Below, in pieces: positions 1-7,757 of a stretch of DNA of 28,638 nt. The DNA lies in assembly GCA_934502905.1 (NCBI GenBank), contig CAKSVK010000024.1, forward strand, positions 1-28,638, given 5' to 3'. This DNA comes from an uncultured Chitinophagaceae bacterium (GTDB taxonomy: Bacteria > Bacteroidota > Bacteroidia > Chitinophagales > Chitinophagaceae). The position numbers and the translations under genes were made by a program. Under the pieces are notes generated by a model, which saw nothing but the letters and a program-made list of their open reading frames with translations, was not told the origin of the DNA and did not search any database. Each line of letters starts with the position of its first letter. Positions within the stretch are counted from its first letter, which is position 1.

Positions 1-802
1 CATATATACCCAGCTCGGAAGTAGATCCAAAACGGTTTTTTAATGTACGGAGAATACGGTAAGCATAATGTTGATCCCCTTCAAACTGTAACACGGTGTC
101 CACCATGTGCTCCAGTATTTTAGGACCGGCAATGTTGCCCTCTTTGGTAATATGCCCGATCAAAAAAACAGGCGTATTCGTTTCTTTGGCAAAACGTTGA
201 AACTCCGAAGCACATTCTCTTATCTGAGAAATACTCCCCGCCGAAGATTCTATATAAGGTGAGTGCAGTGTCTGGATAGAATCTACTATTATCAGTTGCG
301 GCTTCAGCTTCTTTATTTCCTGGAAGATGGTTTGCGTGGAAGTTTCGGTAAGCAAATAAAAATTGTCGTTGGCAATCCCCAACCGGTCTGCCCGCATTTT
401 GATCTGCTGCTCGCTTTCCTCACCGCTGATATACAACGTCACAACGTTCTGTAACAATAAGCCGTTCTGCAAAAACAAAGTAGACTTTCCTATTCCCGGC
501 TCACCGGCTACCAACACAATGCTGCCTGCAACAATACCTTTTCCCAATACCCTGTTCAGTTCCGCATCCGGCGTGATGATCCGTTTTTCTTCTCCTCCAG
601 TGATCGCATTCAGGGCAATAGTTTTTACACCAGGCGCCTGGTCATTGTTATATCCCTTCCAGCTTTTATTATTTTTATCGGCTTTCTCAATTACTTCCTC
701 AATAAAACTATTCCATTCGCCACAGGAAGGACACCTTCCTGTCCACTTCGCAGATTCATATCCGCAGTTATTACAAAAAAATGCGGTTTTAACTTTACTC
801 AT
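1..802 (-). CDS. radA: DNA repair protein RadA, N-terminal 267 residues (cut by window edge)
   Basis: Reading the minus strand from the ATG at 802 gives an open frame to the window edge, so the gene is 3'-truncated here (RadA is usually about 450-460 aa; the C-terminal Lon-protease-like domain is outside). RadA is a RecA-like ATPase that acts with RecA in recombinational repair and branch migration. Visible are an N-terminal four-cysteine zinc finger (C10, C13, C24, C27), a Walker A loop GEPGIGKST, a Walker B-like strand (QLIIVDSIQT) and the RadA-specific KNRFG motif near the cut end. The start follows directly from the zinc-finger spacing. A near-match to the Bacteroidota -7 box (TACCTTTA, minus strand 814-807) sits only a few bases upstream of the ATG, so the transcript may have a very short leader or none. 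Identification is certain; only the C-terminus is unseen. Confidence 0.97.
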   Translation of the reverse strand, partial: MSKVKTAFFCNNCGYESAKWTGRCPSCGEWNSFIEEVIEKADKNNKSWKGYNNDQAPGVKTIALNAITGGEEKRIITPDAELNRVLGKGIVAGSIVLVAGEPGIGKSTLFLQNGLLLQNVVTLYISGEESEQQIKMRADRLGIANDNFYLLTETSTQTIFQEIKKLKPQLIIVDSIQTLHSPYIESSAGSISQIRECASEFQRFAKETNTPVFLIGHITKEGNIAGPKILEHMVDTVLQFEGDQHYAYRILRTLKNRFGSTSELGIY

Positions 803-1090
803 TTGCTAAAGGTACGTGAATGATACATTAGTGATAACATGCAAACTGACAGCACCATCTAAATCCCGGGTATACTTCTTCATCCATATTCAATCGTCTT
901 GTTACCAAACACCTGTTTTTGAAATTTGATGGAACTAAGTAATAATAGCCCGGAATTTTATAACCCGTCTGAAGCATTTTAAAATTTCAGCAATAAAGGA
1001 AAAAGGAAAAGACAATTTCTTCCCGGCATAAAATATTTTCATCCATCCGACATCCAAAAATCTGTTATGAATGATACCGGTTTTTAAAAA

Positions 1091-1160
1091 GTAAAAAGGG
1101 CCAACTTTCGCCGACCCTTTAGTACTTACTAACCCATTAAATTCTAGCACTAAATTACAA
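1091..1160 (-). ncRNA. Candidate small RNA ending in a GNRA-capped terminator hairpin
   Basis: On the minus strand 1120-1110 (AAAGGGTCGGC) pairs with 1105-1095 (GTTGGCCCTTT) around a GAAA tetraloop, followed by two more T residues. The 11-bp stem needs three G-U wobbles that exist only in minus-strand RNA, which argues for transcription in that direction. A second small stem (TTAGT/ACTAA, 1132-1119) lies just before it, sharing two bases. An exact TAnnTTTG box (TATGTTTG, 1174-1167) lies about 50 nt upstream of the hairpin, which would give a transcript of about 70 nt. No -33 TTG was found at the right distance. No gene on this strand lies upstream whose terminator this could be. The ends are inferred; no known RNA family was recognised. 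Confidence 0.4.
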
Positions 1161-1166
1161 ATTGCT

Positions 1167-1174
1167 CAAACATA
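1167..1174 (-). promoter_or_regulatory. TAnnTTTG -7 box for the candidate small RNA
   Basis: Minus strand reads TATGTTTG, an exact match to the Bacteroidota -7 consensus TAnnTTTG. No clear TTG element is seen 17-23 bases further upstream, so it is only a weak promoter call on its own. Confidence 0.3.
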
Positions 1175-1401
1175 ACAAAATTAATTTTGGATTTTGTTGA
1201 TAACTTTCCATCCCGTTGTTCAGGAGGAAAGTGAAAATAAATTACTGATTATCAATTATTTGAAAAATAATTATAGAATTATTCCGGCTGCTTCTTTTGC
1301 CAATTTGACACAAACAAATATTAATTATTTTACATAACAGACAAAACAACAGACAAGACGAATAACCCCTGTCATTTTATGGTAAAACCGCAAAATGGTA
1401 A

Positions 1402-1409
1402 TAAGTTTG
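1402..1409 (+). promoter_or_regulatory. TAnnTTTG -7 box upstream of the zinc peptidase gene
   Basis: Plus strand reads TAAGTTTG, an exact match to the Bacteroidota -7 consensus, 26 bases before the ATG at 1436. No clear -33 TTG is present. It would give a leader of roughly 20 nt. Confidence 0.35.
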
Positions 1410-1435
1410 ATACTAAATAAACTAAAAAAAATACA

Positions 1436-2113
1436 ATGGGATCAATTTGGATTGTGTCATTAATTTTTGTCGGGATCAGTATGCTGGTAAGCATGCAGTT
1501 GAAGGGTAAGTTCATGCGGTACAGCAAGATGCGCCTGAACAGCGGTTTGACCGGAAAAGAAGTAGCAGAGAAGATGTTAAAAGAAAATGGTATATATGAT
1601 GTAACGGTAACCAGTTCAAACGGTTTTTTAAGCGACCATTATAACCCCATGAATAAGACGGTGAACCTGAGCCCTGATGTCTATAACGGCGTCTCTGTGG
1701 CTGCCGCAGCAGTAGCTGCCCACGAATGCGGGCACGCCGTACAACATGCCACTTCCTATAAATGGCTGATGCTCAGGAGCAGGCTGGTGCCTGTGGTGCA
1801 ATTCAGCTCTTCTATGGTACAGTGGGTTTTGATCGGGGGAATCTTACTTGTAAAGGTTTTTCCGCAGTTGTTGCTGATTGGTATTATTCTCTTTGCCCTT
1901 ACCACCTTATTTTCTGTGGTGACACTGCCGGTAGAGTTTGACGCCAGTAACAGGGCTTTGGCCTGGTTACAGCATACCAACGTTACCAATGACCAGGAAT
2001 ATCCCCAGGCAAAAGATGCGCTTAAATGGGCTGCCATGACCTATGTAGTAGCTGCCATCGCTTCCATCGTTACCCTGGTACAGTACATCCTGATATATTC
2101 CAACAGGAGATAA
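1436..2113 (+). CDS. YugP-family membrane zinc metallopeptidase
   Basis: A 225-aa inner-membrane protein of the Zn_peptidase_2 (YugP-like) family. The zinc-binding HExxH motif is present as HECGH at residues 96-100, in the family context AAHECGHAVQH. Hydrophobic segments lie at about residues 3-21 (N-terminal anchor), 125-160 (probably two passes) and 200-221. Length agrees with the family (about 225-235 aa). Its physiological substrate is not established; a role in membrane-protein turnover is only inferred from fold and location. It starts at an ATG with an A-rich leader rather than a Shine-Dalgarno sequence and is monocistronic: a strong terminator follows at 2143-2168. Confidence 0.92.
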   Translation: MGSIWIVSLIFVGISMLVSMQLKGKFMRYSKMRLNSGLTGKEVAEKMLKENGIYDVTVTSSNGFLSDHYNPMNKTVNLSPDVYNGVSVAAAAVAAHECGHAVQHATSYKWLMLRSRLVPVVQFSSSMVQWVLIGGILLVKVFPQLLLIGIILFALTTLFSVVTLPVEFDASNRALAWLQHTNVTNDQEYPQAKDALKWAAMTYVVAAIASIVTLVQYILIYSNRR

Positions 2114-2142
2114 CAATAAAATAAAACTCAATAATATCCAAG

Positions 2143-2168
2143 AAGCCACTTTATAGTGGCTTTTTTTG
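2143..2168 (+). terminator. Intrinsic terminator after the zinc peptidase gene
   Basis: AAGCCACT (2143-2150), loop TTAT, AGTGGCTT (2155-2162), then a run of T to 2167. A classic stem with U-tract, 30 bases after the stop codon. Confidence 0.9.
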
Positions 2169-2301
2169 TTTTTGGTATTCCGCTTCGTTTACAGTAAAAG
2201 AGACATTACAACGGTAGTATCATTAAAAGGAGCAAAAGATACCTGAATATTATTTACCTTTCACACCCATTTTTGTAACGATATCTCAAAGCAATTAACG
2301 T

Positions 2302-3555
2302 ATGTCTTCTTTAAAAAAAAGCTTTTCGGTTTCTGAAGACTGGACGGTTGTTATTCTCGGCTTTGCCAGCATCTTCCTGGTGCTTACCGGTGTAAAACTT
2401 CCCGAACCCACCTTCAGCTGGGATGGCTTCTCTCAGTTAGGGACTATTTTTTCAGGCGCTAATATGGTAGCAGTCATCAACCTGTTTTTGATTACCTATA
2501 TAACGGCAGTGGCTGCTTTTATGCTTACAGGACGCCCCATCAGGAATGTACTGATCGTATTTCCCGTGGTATTCGTTTTAACGCTGTTAGCCCTGATCCT
2601 GTCCGGAAATAAAGCAGTAAAAGAAACCAATTTCGAGACGGTGATCTTTAGTCTTGCATTAGGTCTGCTGGTCAGCAACACCATCAAATTACCAGCCTGG
2701 TTCAAGGAAACCCTGACAACGGAGTTATTTGTGAAGATCGGCCTTGTATTGCTAGGTACTTCTGTGATTTTTGGAGATGTTTTAAAAGCCGGTTCAAAGG
2801 GTTTACTGCAGGCTGTGATCGTGGTGATTTCAGTCTGGTATTTTGCCTACTGGATCTGTAAAAAGCTGAAAGTGGACAGCGAACTGAGCATGATGCTTGC
2901 CAGCGCCGTATCTATCTGCGGTGTATCGGCGGCCATAGCCACTGCCGGCGCCATTAAAGGCGACTCAAAAAAGCTGTCGTATGTAGTATCGGTCGTGCTG
3001 CTTACCGCTGTTCCTATGATGATCATCATGCCTTATATTGCCAATTACTTTCATTTTCCCGAAGCCGTCACGGGCGCCTGGCTGGGTGGCACCATAGATA
3101 CCACGGGGGCGGTAGTAGCATCCGGCTCGCTGGTAGGAGATGAAGCATTGAAAATAAGCACGATCGTAAAGTTTTCGCAGAATGTACTGTTGGGTATTGC
3201 TGCATTTGCTATTTCTGTTTACTGGACCTATACCAAAAAAGAAGGGTTGGATTCCGATACCAAACCTACCCTGAAAATGATCTGGGAAAGGTTTCCCAAA
3301 TTTGTGGTCGGTTTCGTTGCGGCTTCCCTGTTATTCTCCTTTGTACTTAGTCCTGAAGCTATCAGGGAGGCAAAGGCGCCGCTTAAGCAAATACAGTCGC
3401 TGTGGTTTGCGCTTGCTTTCACCAGCATTGGTCTGGAAACCAATTTCCGTGAGCTGCTGCAACTGAACAACCTGAAGCCTATGTATGCCTTTTTAATAGC
3501 CCAATTGTTCAACATCATCGTTACGCTGGTCATTGCAATGCTGTTATTCAGCTGA
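2302..3555 (+). CDS. YeiH-family putative sulfate exporter, integral membrane protein
   Basis: A 417-aa polytopic membrane protein of the UPF0324/YeiH family (Cons_hypoth698). About ten hydrophobic helices are spread over the whole length. Family-typical stretches include VKIGLVLLGTSVIFGD, VSICGVSAAIATAGAI and GAWLGGTIDTTGAVVASG. The annotated function, sulfate export, is a family label with limited experimental backing, so the substrate should be treated as unknown. The N-terminal cytosolic part (SLKKSFSVSEDW) is as expected and the ATG at 2302 is the natural start. It stands alone: the previous gene ends in a terminator and the next begins about 110 bp later after an AT-rich inverted repeat. 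Confidence 0.88.
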   Translation: MSSLKKSFSVSEDWTVVILGFASIFLVLTGVKLPEPTFSWDGFSQLGTIFSGANMVAVINLFLITYITAVAAFMLTGRPIRNVLIVFPVVFVLTLLALILSGNKAVKETNFETVIFSLALGLLVSNTIKLPAWFKETLTTELFVKIGLVLLGTSVIFGDVLKAGSKGLLQAVIVVISVWYFAYWICKKLKVDSELSMMLASAVSICGVSAAIATAGAIKGDSKKLSYVVSVVLLTAVPMMIIMPYIANYFHFPEAVTGAWLGGTIDTTGAVVASGSLVGDEALKISTIVKFSQNVLLGIAAFAISVYWTYTKKEGLDSDTKPTLKMIWERFPKFVVGFVAASLLFSFVLSPEAIREAKAPLKQIQSLWFALAFTSIGLETNFRELLQLNNLKPMYAFLIAQLFNIIVTLVIAMLLFS

Positions 3556-3578
3556 CAGGTTTGCTGTAATCAATCGTT

Positions 3579-3602
3579 TGCTTAAAATTATATTTTTAAG
3601 CA
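3579..3602 (+). terminator. AT-rich inverted repeat, possible weak terminator
   Basis: TGCTTAAAA (3579-3587) pairs with TTTTAAGCA (3594-3602) across a six-base loop, 23 bases after the YeiH stop codon. There is no T-run after the stem beyond what lies inside it, so terminator function is uncertain; it could also be a regulatory palindrome of the next gene. Confidence 0.35.
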
Positions 3603-3668
3603 GTTATTGCATTAAATTAATGATCTTAGTAAAGGATTAAATTATTTATTATTAAAAACTTGCACACC

Positions 3669-5096
3669 ATGAGTTCCTCTCGCAGAAAGTTCCTGAGAAA
3701 TATAGCCCTTGGATCCGGAGCAATAGCCACCGGTCTGCCGGCTGTTTCCGGAGAAAGAAGTGATTTGTTTGAAAACCCTGCAGCCTGGCAGCCCGGCACA
3801 TTCAATATGTGTGGTTATGCCGCACCCAAGATACCAACAGTAAGGGTTGCCTTTATAGGCCTCGGTAACCGGGGAATGGGAGCTGTAAAACGCATGTCAT
3901 TTATTGAAGGAGTAGAAATAAAAGCGCTGTGTGACAAACGCCCGGAACTGATCGGCAAGGCACAAAAGGTGCTAACGGATATGGGTATTGCCAAGGCAAG
4001 GGAATACACGGGAGAGAACGGATGGAAAACACTCTGTGAGAGCAAAGATATAGACCTGGTATATATTGTCACCCCCTGGCACCTGCATACCCCTATGGCC
4101 GTATATGCCATGAAGCAGGGAAAACATGCCGCGTCCGAAGTGCCTATTGCCGTAACGGTAGACGAATGCTGGGAACTGGTGGAAACATCTGAAAAAACAA
4201 AGAAGCATTGTATGATGCTGGAGAATTGCTGTTATGACTTCTTTGAATTGCTGACGTTAAACATGACCCGCAACGGTCTGTTCGGTGAGCTGGTGCACGC
4301 GGAAGGTGCTTATATACATGATCTGCTTGACCAGAACTTTGAGAAAACAAGCTATTCCGACATGTGGCGACTGAAAGCCAATATCGGGCATAACGGCAAC
4401 CTGTATCCCACACACGGACTGGGGCCTATAGCCCAATGCCTGGACATCAACCGCGGCGACAAAATGGATCACATGGTATCCATGTCATCTGCCGACTTTA
4501 TGATGAATGCGCTGGCAAAGGAAAAAGCAGCACAAGACTCTTTTTATAAAGAATACGCTGACAAGCCTTACAGGGGCAACATGAACTCGACGCTGATCCG
4601 CACCAACAAGGGAAAGACCATGATGATACAGCATGATGTGACCACGCCTAGGCCCTATTCCCGAATTCACCTGATAAGCGGAACCAAAGGAATTGCCAGC
4701 AAGTATCCGTCGCCGGAAAGAATCGCATTCGGACACGAATGGATCAAGCCGGAAGAATTAAAAGCATTATATGAAAAATATACTCCTGAAATAGTGAAAC
4801 ATGTTGGAGAGATCGCCAAAAAAGTAGGCGGACATGGCGGAATGGACTTTATCATGGACTGGCGCCTGATCGATTGCCTGAGAAACGGGTTACCGCTGGA
4901 CCAGGATGTGTATGATGCGGCAGCATGGTCTGTAGTAGGTCCACTGAGTGAGCAATCTGTCGCAAACAAATCCCGCACAGTGGACATTCCCGACTTCACC
5001 CGCGGAAACTGGACAACCAACAAGCCCGTAAACCTCACGCTTAATGGAGGCGGCAACACCACTGTAAGACCGGTTCCTGCAGGACATGATCAATGA
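3669..5096 (+). CDS. Tat-exported GH109-like Gfo/Idh/MocA family protein (probable alpha-N-acetylgalactosaminidase)
   Basis: A 475-aa protein taken from the ATG at 3669; a TTG nine bases upstream is in frame but gives no better start. It opens with a twin-arginine signal (SSSRRKFLRN) and a hydrophobic stretch ending near residue 28, so it is exported folded, as NAD-carrying proteins require. A Rossmann fold follows with GLGNRG at residues 64-69, then a nucleotide-fold edge TPWHLHTPM. The motifs ENCCYD (184-189), GAYIHD (212-217) and NGNLYPTHGLGPI (241-253) are characteristic of glycoside hydrolase family 109, enzymes that cleave alpha-N-acetylgalactosamine by an NAD-dependent redox mechanism. 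Many related Bacteroidota proteins are uncharacterised, so the substrate is inferred. It is not linked to a SusCD pair here. Confidence 0.85.
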   Translation: MSSSRRKFLRNIALGSGAIATGLPAVSGERSDLFENPAAWQPGTFNMCGYAAPKIPTVRVAFIGLGNRGMGAVKRMSFIEGVEIKALCDKRPELIGKAQKVLTDMGIAKAREYTGENGWKTLCESKDIDLVYIVTPWHLHTPMAVYAMKQGKHAASEVPIAVTVDECWELVETSEKTKKHCMMLENCCYDFFELLTLNMTRNGLFGELVHAEGAYIHDLLDQNFEKTSYSDMWRLKANIGHNGNLYPTHGLGPIAQCLDINRGDKMDHMVSMSSADFMMNALAKEKAAQDSFYKEYADKPYRGNMNSTLIRTNKGKTMMIQHDVTTPRPYSRIHLISGTKGIASKYPSPERIAFGHEWIKPEELKALYEKYTPEIVKHVGEIAKKVGGHGGMDFIMDWRLIDCLRNGLPLDQDVYDAAAWSVVGPLSEQSVANKSRTVDIPDFTRGNWTTNKPVNLTLNGGGNTTVRPVPAGHDQ

Positions 5097-5113
5097 TCGA
5101 TCAACCACGCTAT

Positions 5114-5147
5114 AAAAAAATCCGGCATACGCCGGATTTTTTTATTT
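5114..5147. terminator. Bidirectional intrinsic terminator between the GH109-like gene and queA
   Basis: TCCGGC (5121-5126), loop ATAC, GCCGGA (5131-5136), flanked by seven A residues on the left and seven T residues on the right. The hairpin has a U-tract in both directions and sits between convergent genes, so it can end both transcripts. Confidence 0.92.
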
Positions 5148-5148
5148 T

Positions 5149-5202
5149 AAACCATTAAGAAGTTAAGGCTTCTCTTAATGCTTCTTATTGCCTTAATGGT
5201 TT
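5149..5202. repeat. Second inverted repeat downstream of queA
   Basis: AAACCATTAAG (5149-5159) is an exact reverse complement of CTTAATGGTTT (5192-5202), with smaller nested repeats (AAGAAG/CTTCTT and TTAAG/CTTAA) in the 32-base interior. It lies between the queA stop and the bidirectional terminator. It may be a transcript-end structure or an extragenic palindrome; no U-tract follows it. Confidence 0.55.
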
Positions 5203-5223
5203 ATTTATAGTATTGTTTTTTCT

Positions 5224-6273
5224 TTAGATGATCAGCAGCGCATCTCCATAGCTAAAGAAACGATACTTATCCTTGATCGCCTTTTTATATGCTTCCATAG
5301 CCAGGTCGTAGCCCGCAAACGCACAGGTCATGATCAGCAGGCTTGTTTTCGGCAAATGGAAGTTGGTCACCAGGGAATCGGCAATAGAAAAATTATAAGG
5401 CGGGTGAATGAATATATTCGTCCATCCTTCGGATGGCTTCAACAGCTTTTCTGCCGTAAAAGAAGATTCCAGCGCACGCATGGTTGTAGTACCCACCGAA
5501 CAGATCCTCCTGTTGTCCTGGCGGGCTTTGTTTACAATAGCGCAGGCTTTCTCTTCGATGCGGTAATACTCAGCATCCATCTTATGCTTGCTCAGGTCTT
5601 CCACCTCTATCGGGCGAAAGGTGCCCAGGCCGGTATGCAGTGTCACTTCCGCAAAGCGGATTCCTTTAATTTCCAGTCTTTTGATCAGCTCAATGCTGAA
5701 ATGCAGGCCCGCTGTCGGAGCTGCTACCGCTCCTTCATGTTTCGCATATACGGTCTGGTATCTTTCCCTGTCTTCTTCATCAGGTTTCCGCTTGATATAT
5801 TTCGGCAGCGGCGTTTCACCGAGGCTGTTCAATACCTGCTTGAACTCCGCATCAGAACCATCAAACAGGAAACGGATGGTCCTTCCCCGGGAAGTGGTGT
5901 TGTCTATCACTTCCGCTACCAGTTCCTCGGCTTCTCCGAAATACAGCTTGTTGCCCACCCTTATTTTACGGGCGGGATCTACGATCACATCCCACAGCCT
6001 GTTCTGGGCGTTCAATTCACGGAGCAGAAAGACCTCGATCTTTGCACCCGTTTTTTCCTTACGGCCATACATACGGGCCGGAAAAACCTTGGTATTATTG
6101 ACCACGAAAACATCCTTGTCATCAAAATAATCAAGAATGTCCCGGAAATGTTTGTTTTCAATGTTGCCGGTGTCCCTGTGAACGACCATCATGCGGGCAT
6201 CTTCTCTTTTTTTGGCAGGATGTTGGGCAATAAGATTCAGCGGTAAGTCGAAACGGAATTGTGATAGTTTCAT
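5224..6273 (-). CDS. queA: S-adenosylmethionine:tRNA ribosyltransferase-isomerase
   Basis: A 349-aa cytosolic enzyme of queuosine synthesis that moves the ribosyl part of S-adenosylmethionine onto preQ1 in tRNA to form epoxyqueuosine. Full length for the family. Recognisable stretches are the N-terminal [39 protein letters not shown], the [13 protein letters not shown] segment and [11 protein letters not shown]. The ATG at 6273 gives the expected [11 protein letters not shown] start. The transcript most likely starts from the TTG-17-TACCTTTG promoter at 6437-6410, leaving an untranslated leader of about 130 nt that contains several inverted repeats. No other queuosine genes are adjacent. Confidence 0.97.
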   Translation of the reverse strand: MKLSQFRFDLPLNLIAQHPAKKREDARMMVVHRDTGNIENKHFRDILDYFDDKDVFVVNNTKVFPARMYGRKEKTGAKIEVFLLRELNAQNRLWDVIVDPARKIRVGNKLYFGEAEELVAEVIDNTTSRGRTIRFLFDGSDAEFKQVLNSLGETPLPKYIKRKPDEEDRERYQTVYAKHEGAVAAPTAGLHFSIELIKRLEIKGIRFAEVTLHTGLGTFRPIEVEDLSKHKMDAEYYRIEEKACAIVNKARQDNRRICSVGTTTMRALESSFTAEKLLKPSEGWTNIFIHPPYNFSIADSLVTNFHLPKTSLLIMTCAFAGYDLAMEAYKKAIKDKYRFFSYGDALLII

Positions 6274-6302
6274 TTATGAGTTATTAATTTTCTGCAATAG
6301 GC

Positions 6303-6382
6303 ACATGAAACTTGCGGGAAGTAAGTCTGAAGGGAGATTTTGGGAAATCTTAAGCCTGATCTTACGGTACCAGGGTTCATGT
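6303..6382 (-). promoter_or_regulatory. Candidate structured leader of queA
   Basis: Within the presumed 5' leader of queA, ACATGAA (minus 6382-6376) pairs with TTCATGT (6309-6303) and encloses a CCTG/CAGG stem (6374-6371 with 6358-6355, 12-base loop) and an AGATTT/AAATCT hairpin (6350-6345 with 6340-6335, four-base loop). A GTAAG in the loop of the first stem (6365-6361) can pair with CTTAC (6325-6321), forming a possible pseudoknot. It does not match a preQ1 riboswitch type that I recognise. Some of these short pairings could arise by chance. Confidence 0.3.
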
Positions 6383-6409
6383 AAATATTAACTATATTTA
6401 TACAGCGTG

Positions 6410-6437
6410 CAAAGGTACGCAATAAAAGCATTATCAA
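6410..6437 (-). promoter_or_regulatory. Bacteroidota-type promoter of queA
   Basis: Minus strand: TTG at 6437-6435, a 17-base spacer, then TACCTTTG at 6417-6410. Both parts fit the Bacteroidota consensus TTG-N17-23-TAnnTTTG. It lies between the stop of the AMP nucleosidase gene and queA, so queA can be transcribed on its own. Confidence 0.7.
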
Positions 6438-6470
6438 CTATAATATTTAATTTGTTTTCCTCCACCTTTC

Positions 6471-7241
6471 TCAAAACCGCAGGTGCCGCACGGTTAAGCC
6501 ATCGTTGATCAGCTGCTTTAATGAGTCGATGCCGATCTTCAGGTGATTCTGCACATACTTATTTGTCACTTTTTTATCGCTGGCAGAGGTTTTCACACCT
6601 TCTGGTATCATAGGCTGATCGCTCACCAGGAGCAATGCCCCTGTAGGTATTTTATTATAAAACCCTACGGAGAAAATAGTAGCTGTTTCCATATCAATGG
6701 CATACGCCCTGATCTTTTGCAGGTAAGCCTTGAATTCCTCGTCATGTTCCCAAACCCTCCTGTTGGTGGTATATACCGTTCCGGTCCAATAATCCACTTT
6801 ATAATCGCGGATAGTGGTAGATGTGGCTTTCTGCAGCGCAAAAGCCGGTAAGGCAGGCACTTCAGGTGGAAAATAATCATTGGAAGTACCCTCGCCGCGG
6901 ATAGCCGCTATCGGTAATATCAGGTCTCCGATCTTATTTCTCTTTTTCAGTCCGCCGCATTTGCCAAGGAACAATACGGCCCTGGGCTCGATGGCTGTCA
7001 GCAGATCCATGACGGTGGCGGCGCCCGGGCTGCCCATACCAAAGTTTATGATGGTGATGCCACCGGAAGTGGCGCATTGCATAGGTTTGTCCCTGCCGGT
7101 CACTTCTACTTCATGCCAGGCGGCAAACAATTCTACATAATTACCGAAATTAGTGAGCAGTATATATTTCCCGAAGTTTTTCAGCTTTTCACCTGTATAT
7201 CTCGGCAACCAGTTTTTTACAATTTCCTCTTTTGTCTTCAT
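6471..7241 (-). CDS. amn: AMP nucleosidase, short Bacteroidota form
   Basis: A 256-aa cytosolic enzyme of the PNP/UDP phosphorylase superfamily; it cleaves AMP to adenine and ribose 5-phosphate. The start is placed at the ATG at 7241 (MKTKEEIVKNWLPRYTG), which matches the family; the frame stays open 264 bases further upstream but that part overlaps the divergent gene and has no conserved content. Visible motifs: INFGMGSPGAA (65-75), FLGKCGG (91-97), GEGTSND (116-122), the ribose-binding-type DMETATIF (183-190) and SDQPMIPEG (207-215). It lacks the N-terminal regulatory domain of the 480-aa enterobacterial Amn. It is divergent from the HsdR-N gene with 40 bp between the starts. Confidence 0.92.
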   Translation of the reverse strand: MKTKEEIVKNWLPRYTGEKLKNFGKYILLTNFGNYVELFAAWHEVEVTGRDKPMQCATSGGITIINFGMGSPGAATVMDLLTAIEPRAVLFLGKCGGLKKRNKIGDLILPIAAIRGEGTSNDYFPPEVPALPAFALQKATSTTIRDYKVDYWTGTVYTTNRRVWEHDEEFKAYLQKIRAYAIDMETATIFSVGFYNKIPTGALLLVSDQPMIPEGVKTSASDKKVTNKYVQNHLKIGIDSLKQLINDGLTVRHLRF

Positions 7242-7281
7242 AACTCGTAATTTGACTATTTTTACAGCTGTCGCACGGGAC

Positions 7282-7737
7282 ATGATCAAAATAGAATACC
7301 CTCCATACCAATATAAGATTAAAAACGAAGCCGGTAAAGATTTTATTTTTGACCCTATCAGAAGAATATGGGTGGTATTAACACCAGAGGAATGGGTAAG
7401 GCAAAATTTCCTGCAGTACCTGGTACAATCGAAAGGGTATTCTCCCTCCCTGATAGCAGTAGAAAAAAAGATCCGGCTGGGTGAACTGATCAAACGCTGC
7501 GACATCGTGATCTATACCACCGGCGGAATCCCTTCACTGATAGTGGAGTGTAAAGAAATGGGGACTGAACTCAATGAGCCTGTTCTGAACCAGATACTTC
7601 GTTATAATATGTCGATACCGGTTCCCTACCTGGTGATCACCAACGGAACATATTGTTTTGCATTCGAAAGAACGGGGACAGGTATTCATGCGCTTTCTGC
7701 TATTCCTGCACTGGAGGAAAACAACGGGCAGAATTGA
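7282..7737 (+). CDS. Stand-alone HsdR N-terminal (HSDR_N_2) nuclease-fold protein
   Basis: A 151-aa protein from the ATG at 7282; an upstream in-frame extension would run antisense through the AMP nucleosidase start and is rejected. It matches the N-terminal domain of type I restriction HsdR subunits, found as a short separate protein in many Bacteroidota. The PD-(D/E)xK nuclease signature is present: D74 in RCDIVIY, then E89-C-K91 in LIVECKEMG, with Q104 in the following helix (NQILRYN). FDPIRRIWVVLTPEEWVRQ at 23-41 is typical of this family. There are no HsdM, HsdS or helicase parts nearby, so it is not a restriction system; a housekeeping DNA-repair or processing role is possible but unproven. 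It converges on the next gene with a 20-bp gap. Confidence 0.82.
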   Translation: MIKIEYPPYQYKIKNEAGKDFIFDPIRRIWVVLTPEEWVRQNFLQYLVQSKGYSPSLIAVEKKIRLGELIKRCDIVIYTTGGIPSLIVECKEMGTELNEPVLNQILRYNMSIPVPYLVITNGTYCFAFERTGTGIHALSAIPALEENNGQN

Positions 7738-7757
7738 GATGACGGAAGACCATGGAC

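Larger units (their letters stand above)
803..1435. other. AT-rich intergenic region between radA and the zinc peptidase gene
   Basis: This 633-bp stretch separates two divergent genes. I see no convincing protein gene: the one short minus-strand frame (1150 to 935) has no recognisable motif and runs through a hairpin. The part nearest the peptidase gene (about 1150-1435) is strongly AT-rich, as expected for a promoter region. The features I can support in it are a minus-strand hairpin with a U-tract (1093-1120), a TAnnTTTG box for that strand (1167-1174) and another for the plus strand (1402-1409); each is listed separately. Confidence 0.6.

Noticed and set aside
263..809. Two plus-strand open frames opposite the left edge
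   Set aside because: They are antisense to radA, whose motifs are read clearly on the minus strand; the radA frame has no stop inside the window.
935..1150. 71-codon minus-strand frame in the radA-peptidase gap
   Set aside because: It runs through the strong hairpin at 1095-1120, has no motif and no plausible start region; the small-RNA reading fits better.
7153..7281. 43-residue N-terminal extension of the HsdR-N protein
   Set aside because: It is antisense to the AMP nucleosidase start and unrelated to the family; the ATG at 7282 gives the normal protein.
7242..7505. N-terminal extension of the AMP nucleosidase frame
   Set aside because: Overlaps the HsdR-N gene on the other strand and has no family match; the family start is the ATG at 7241.
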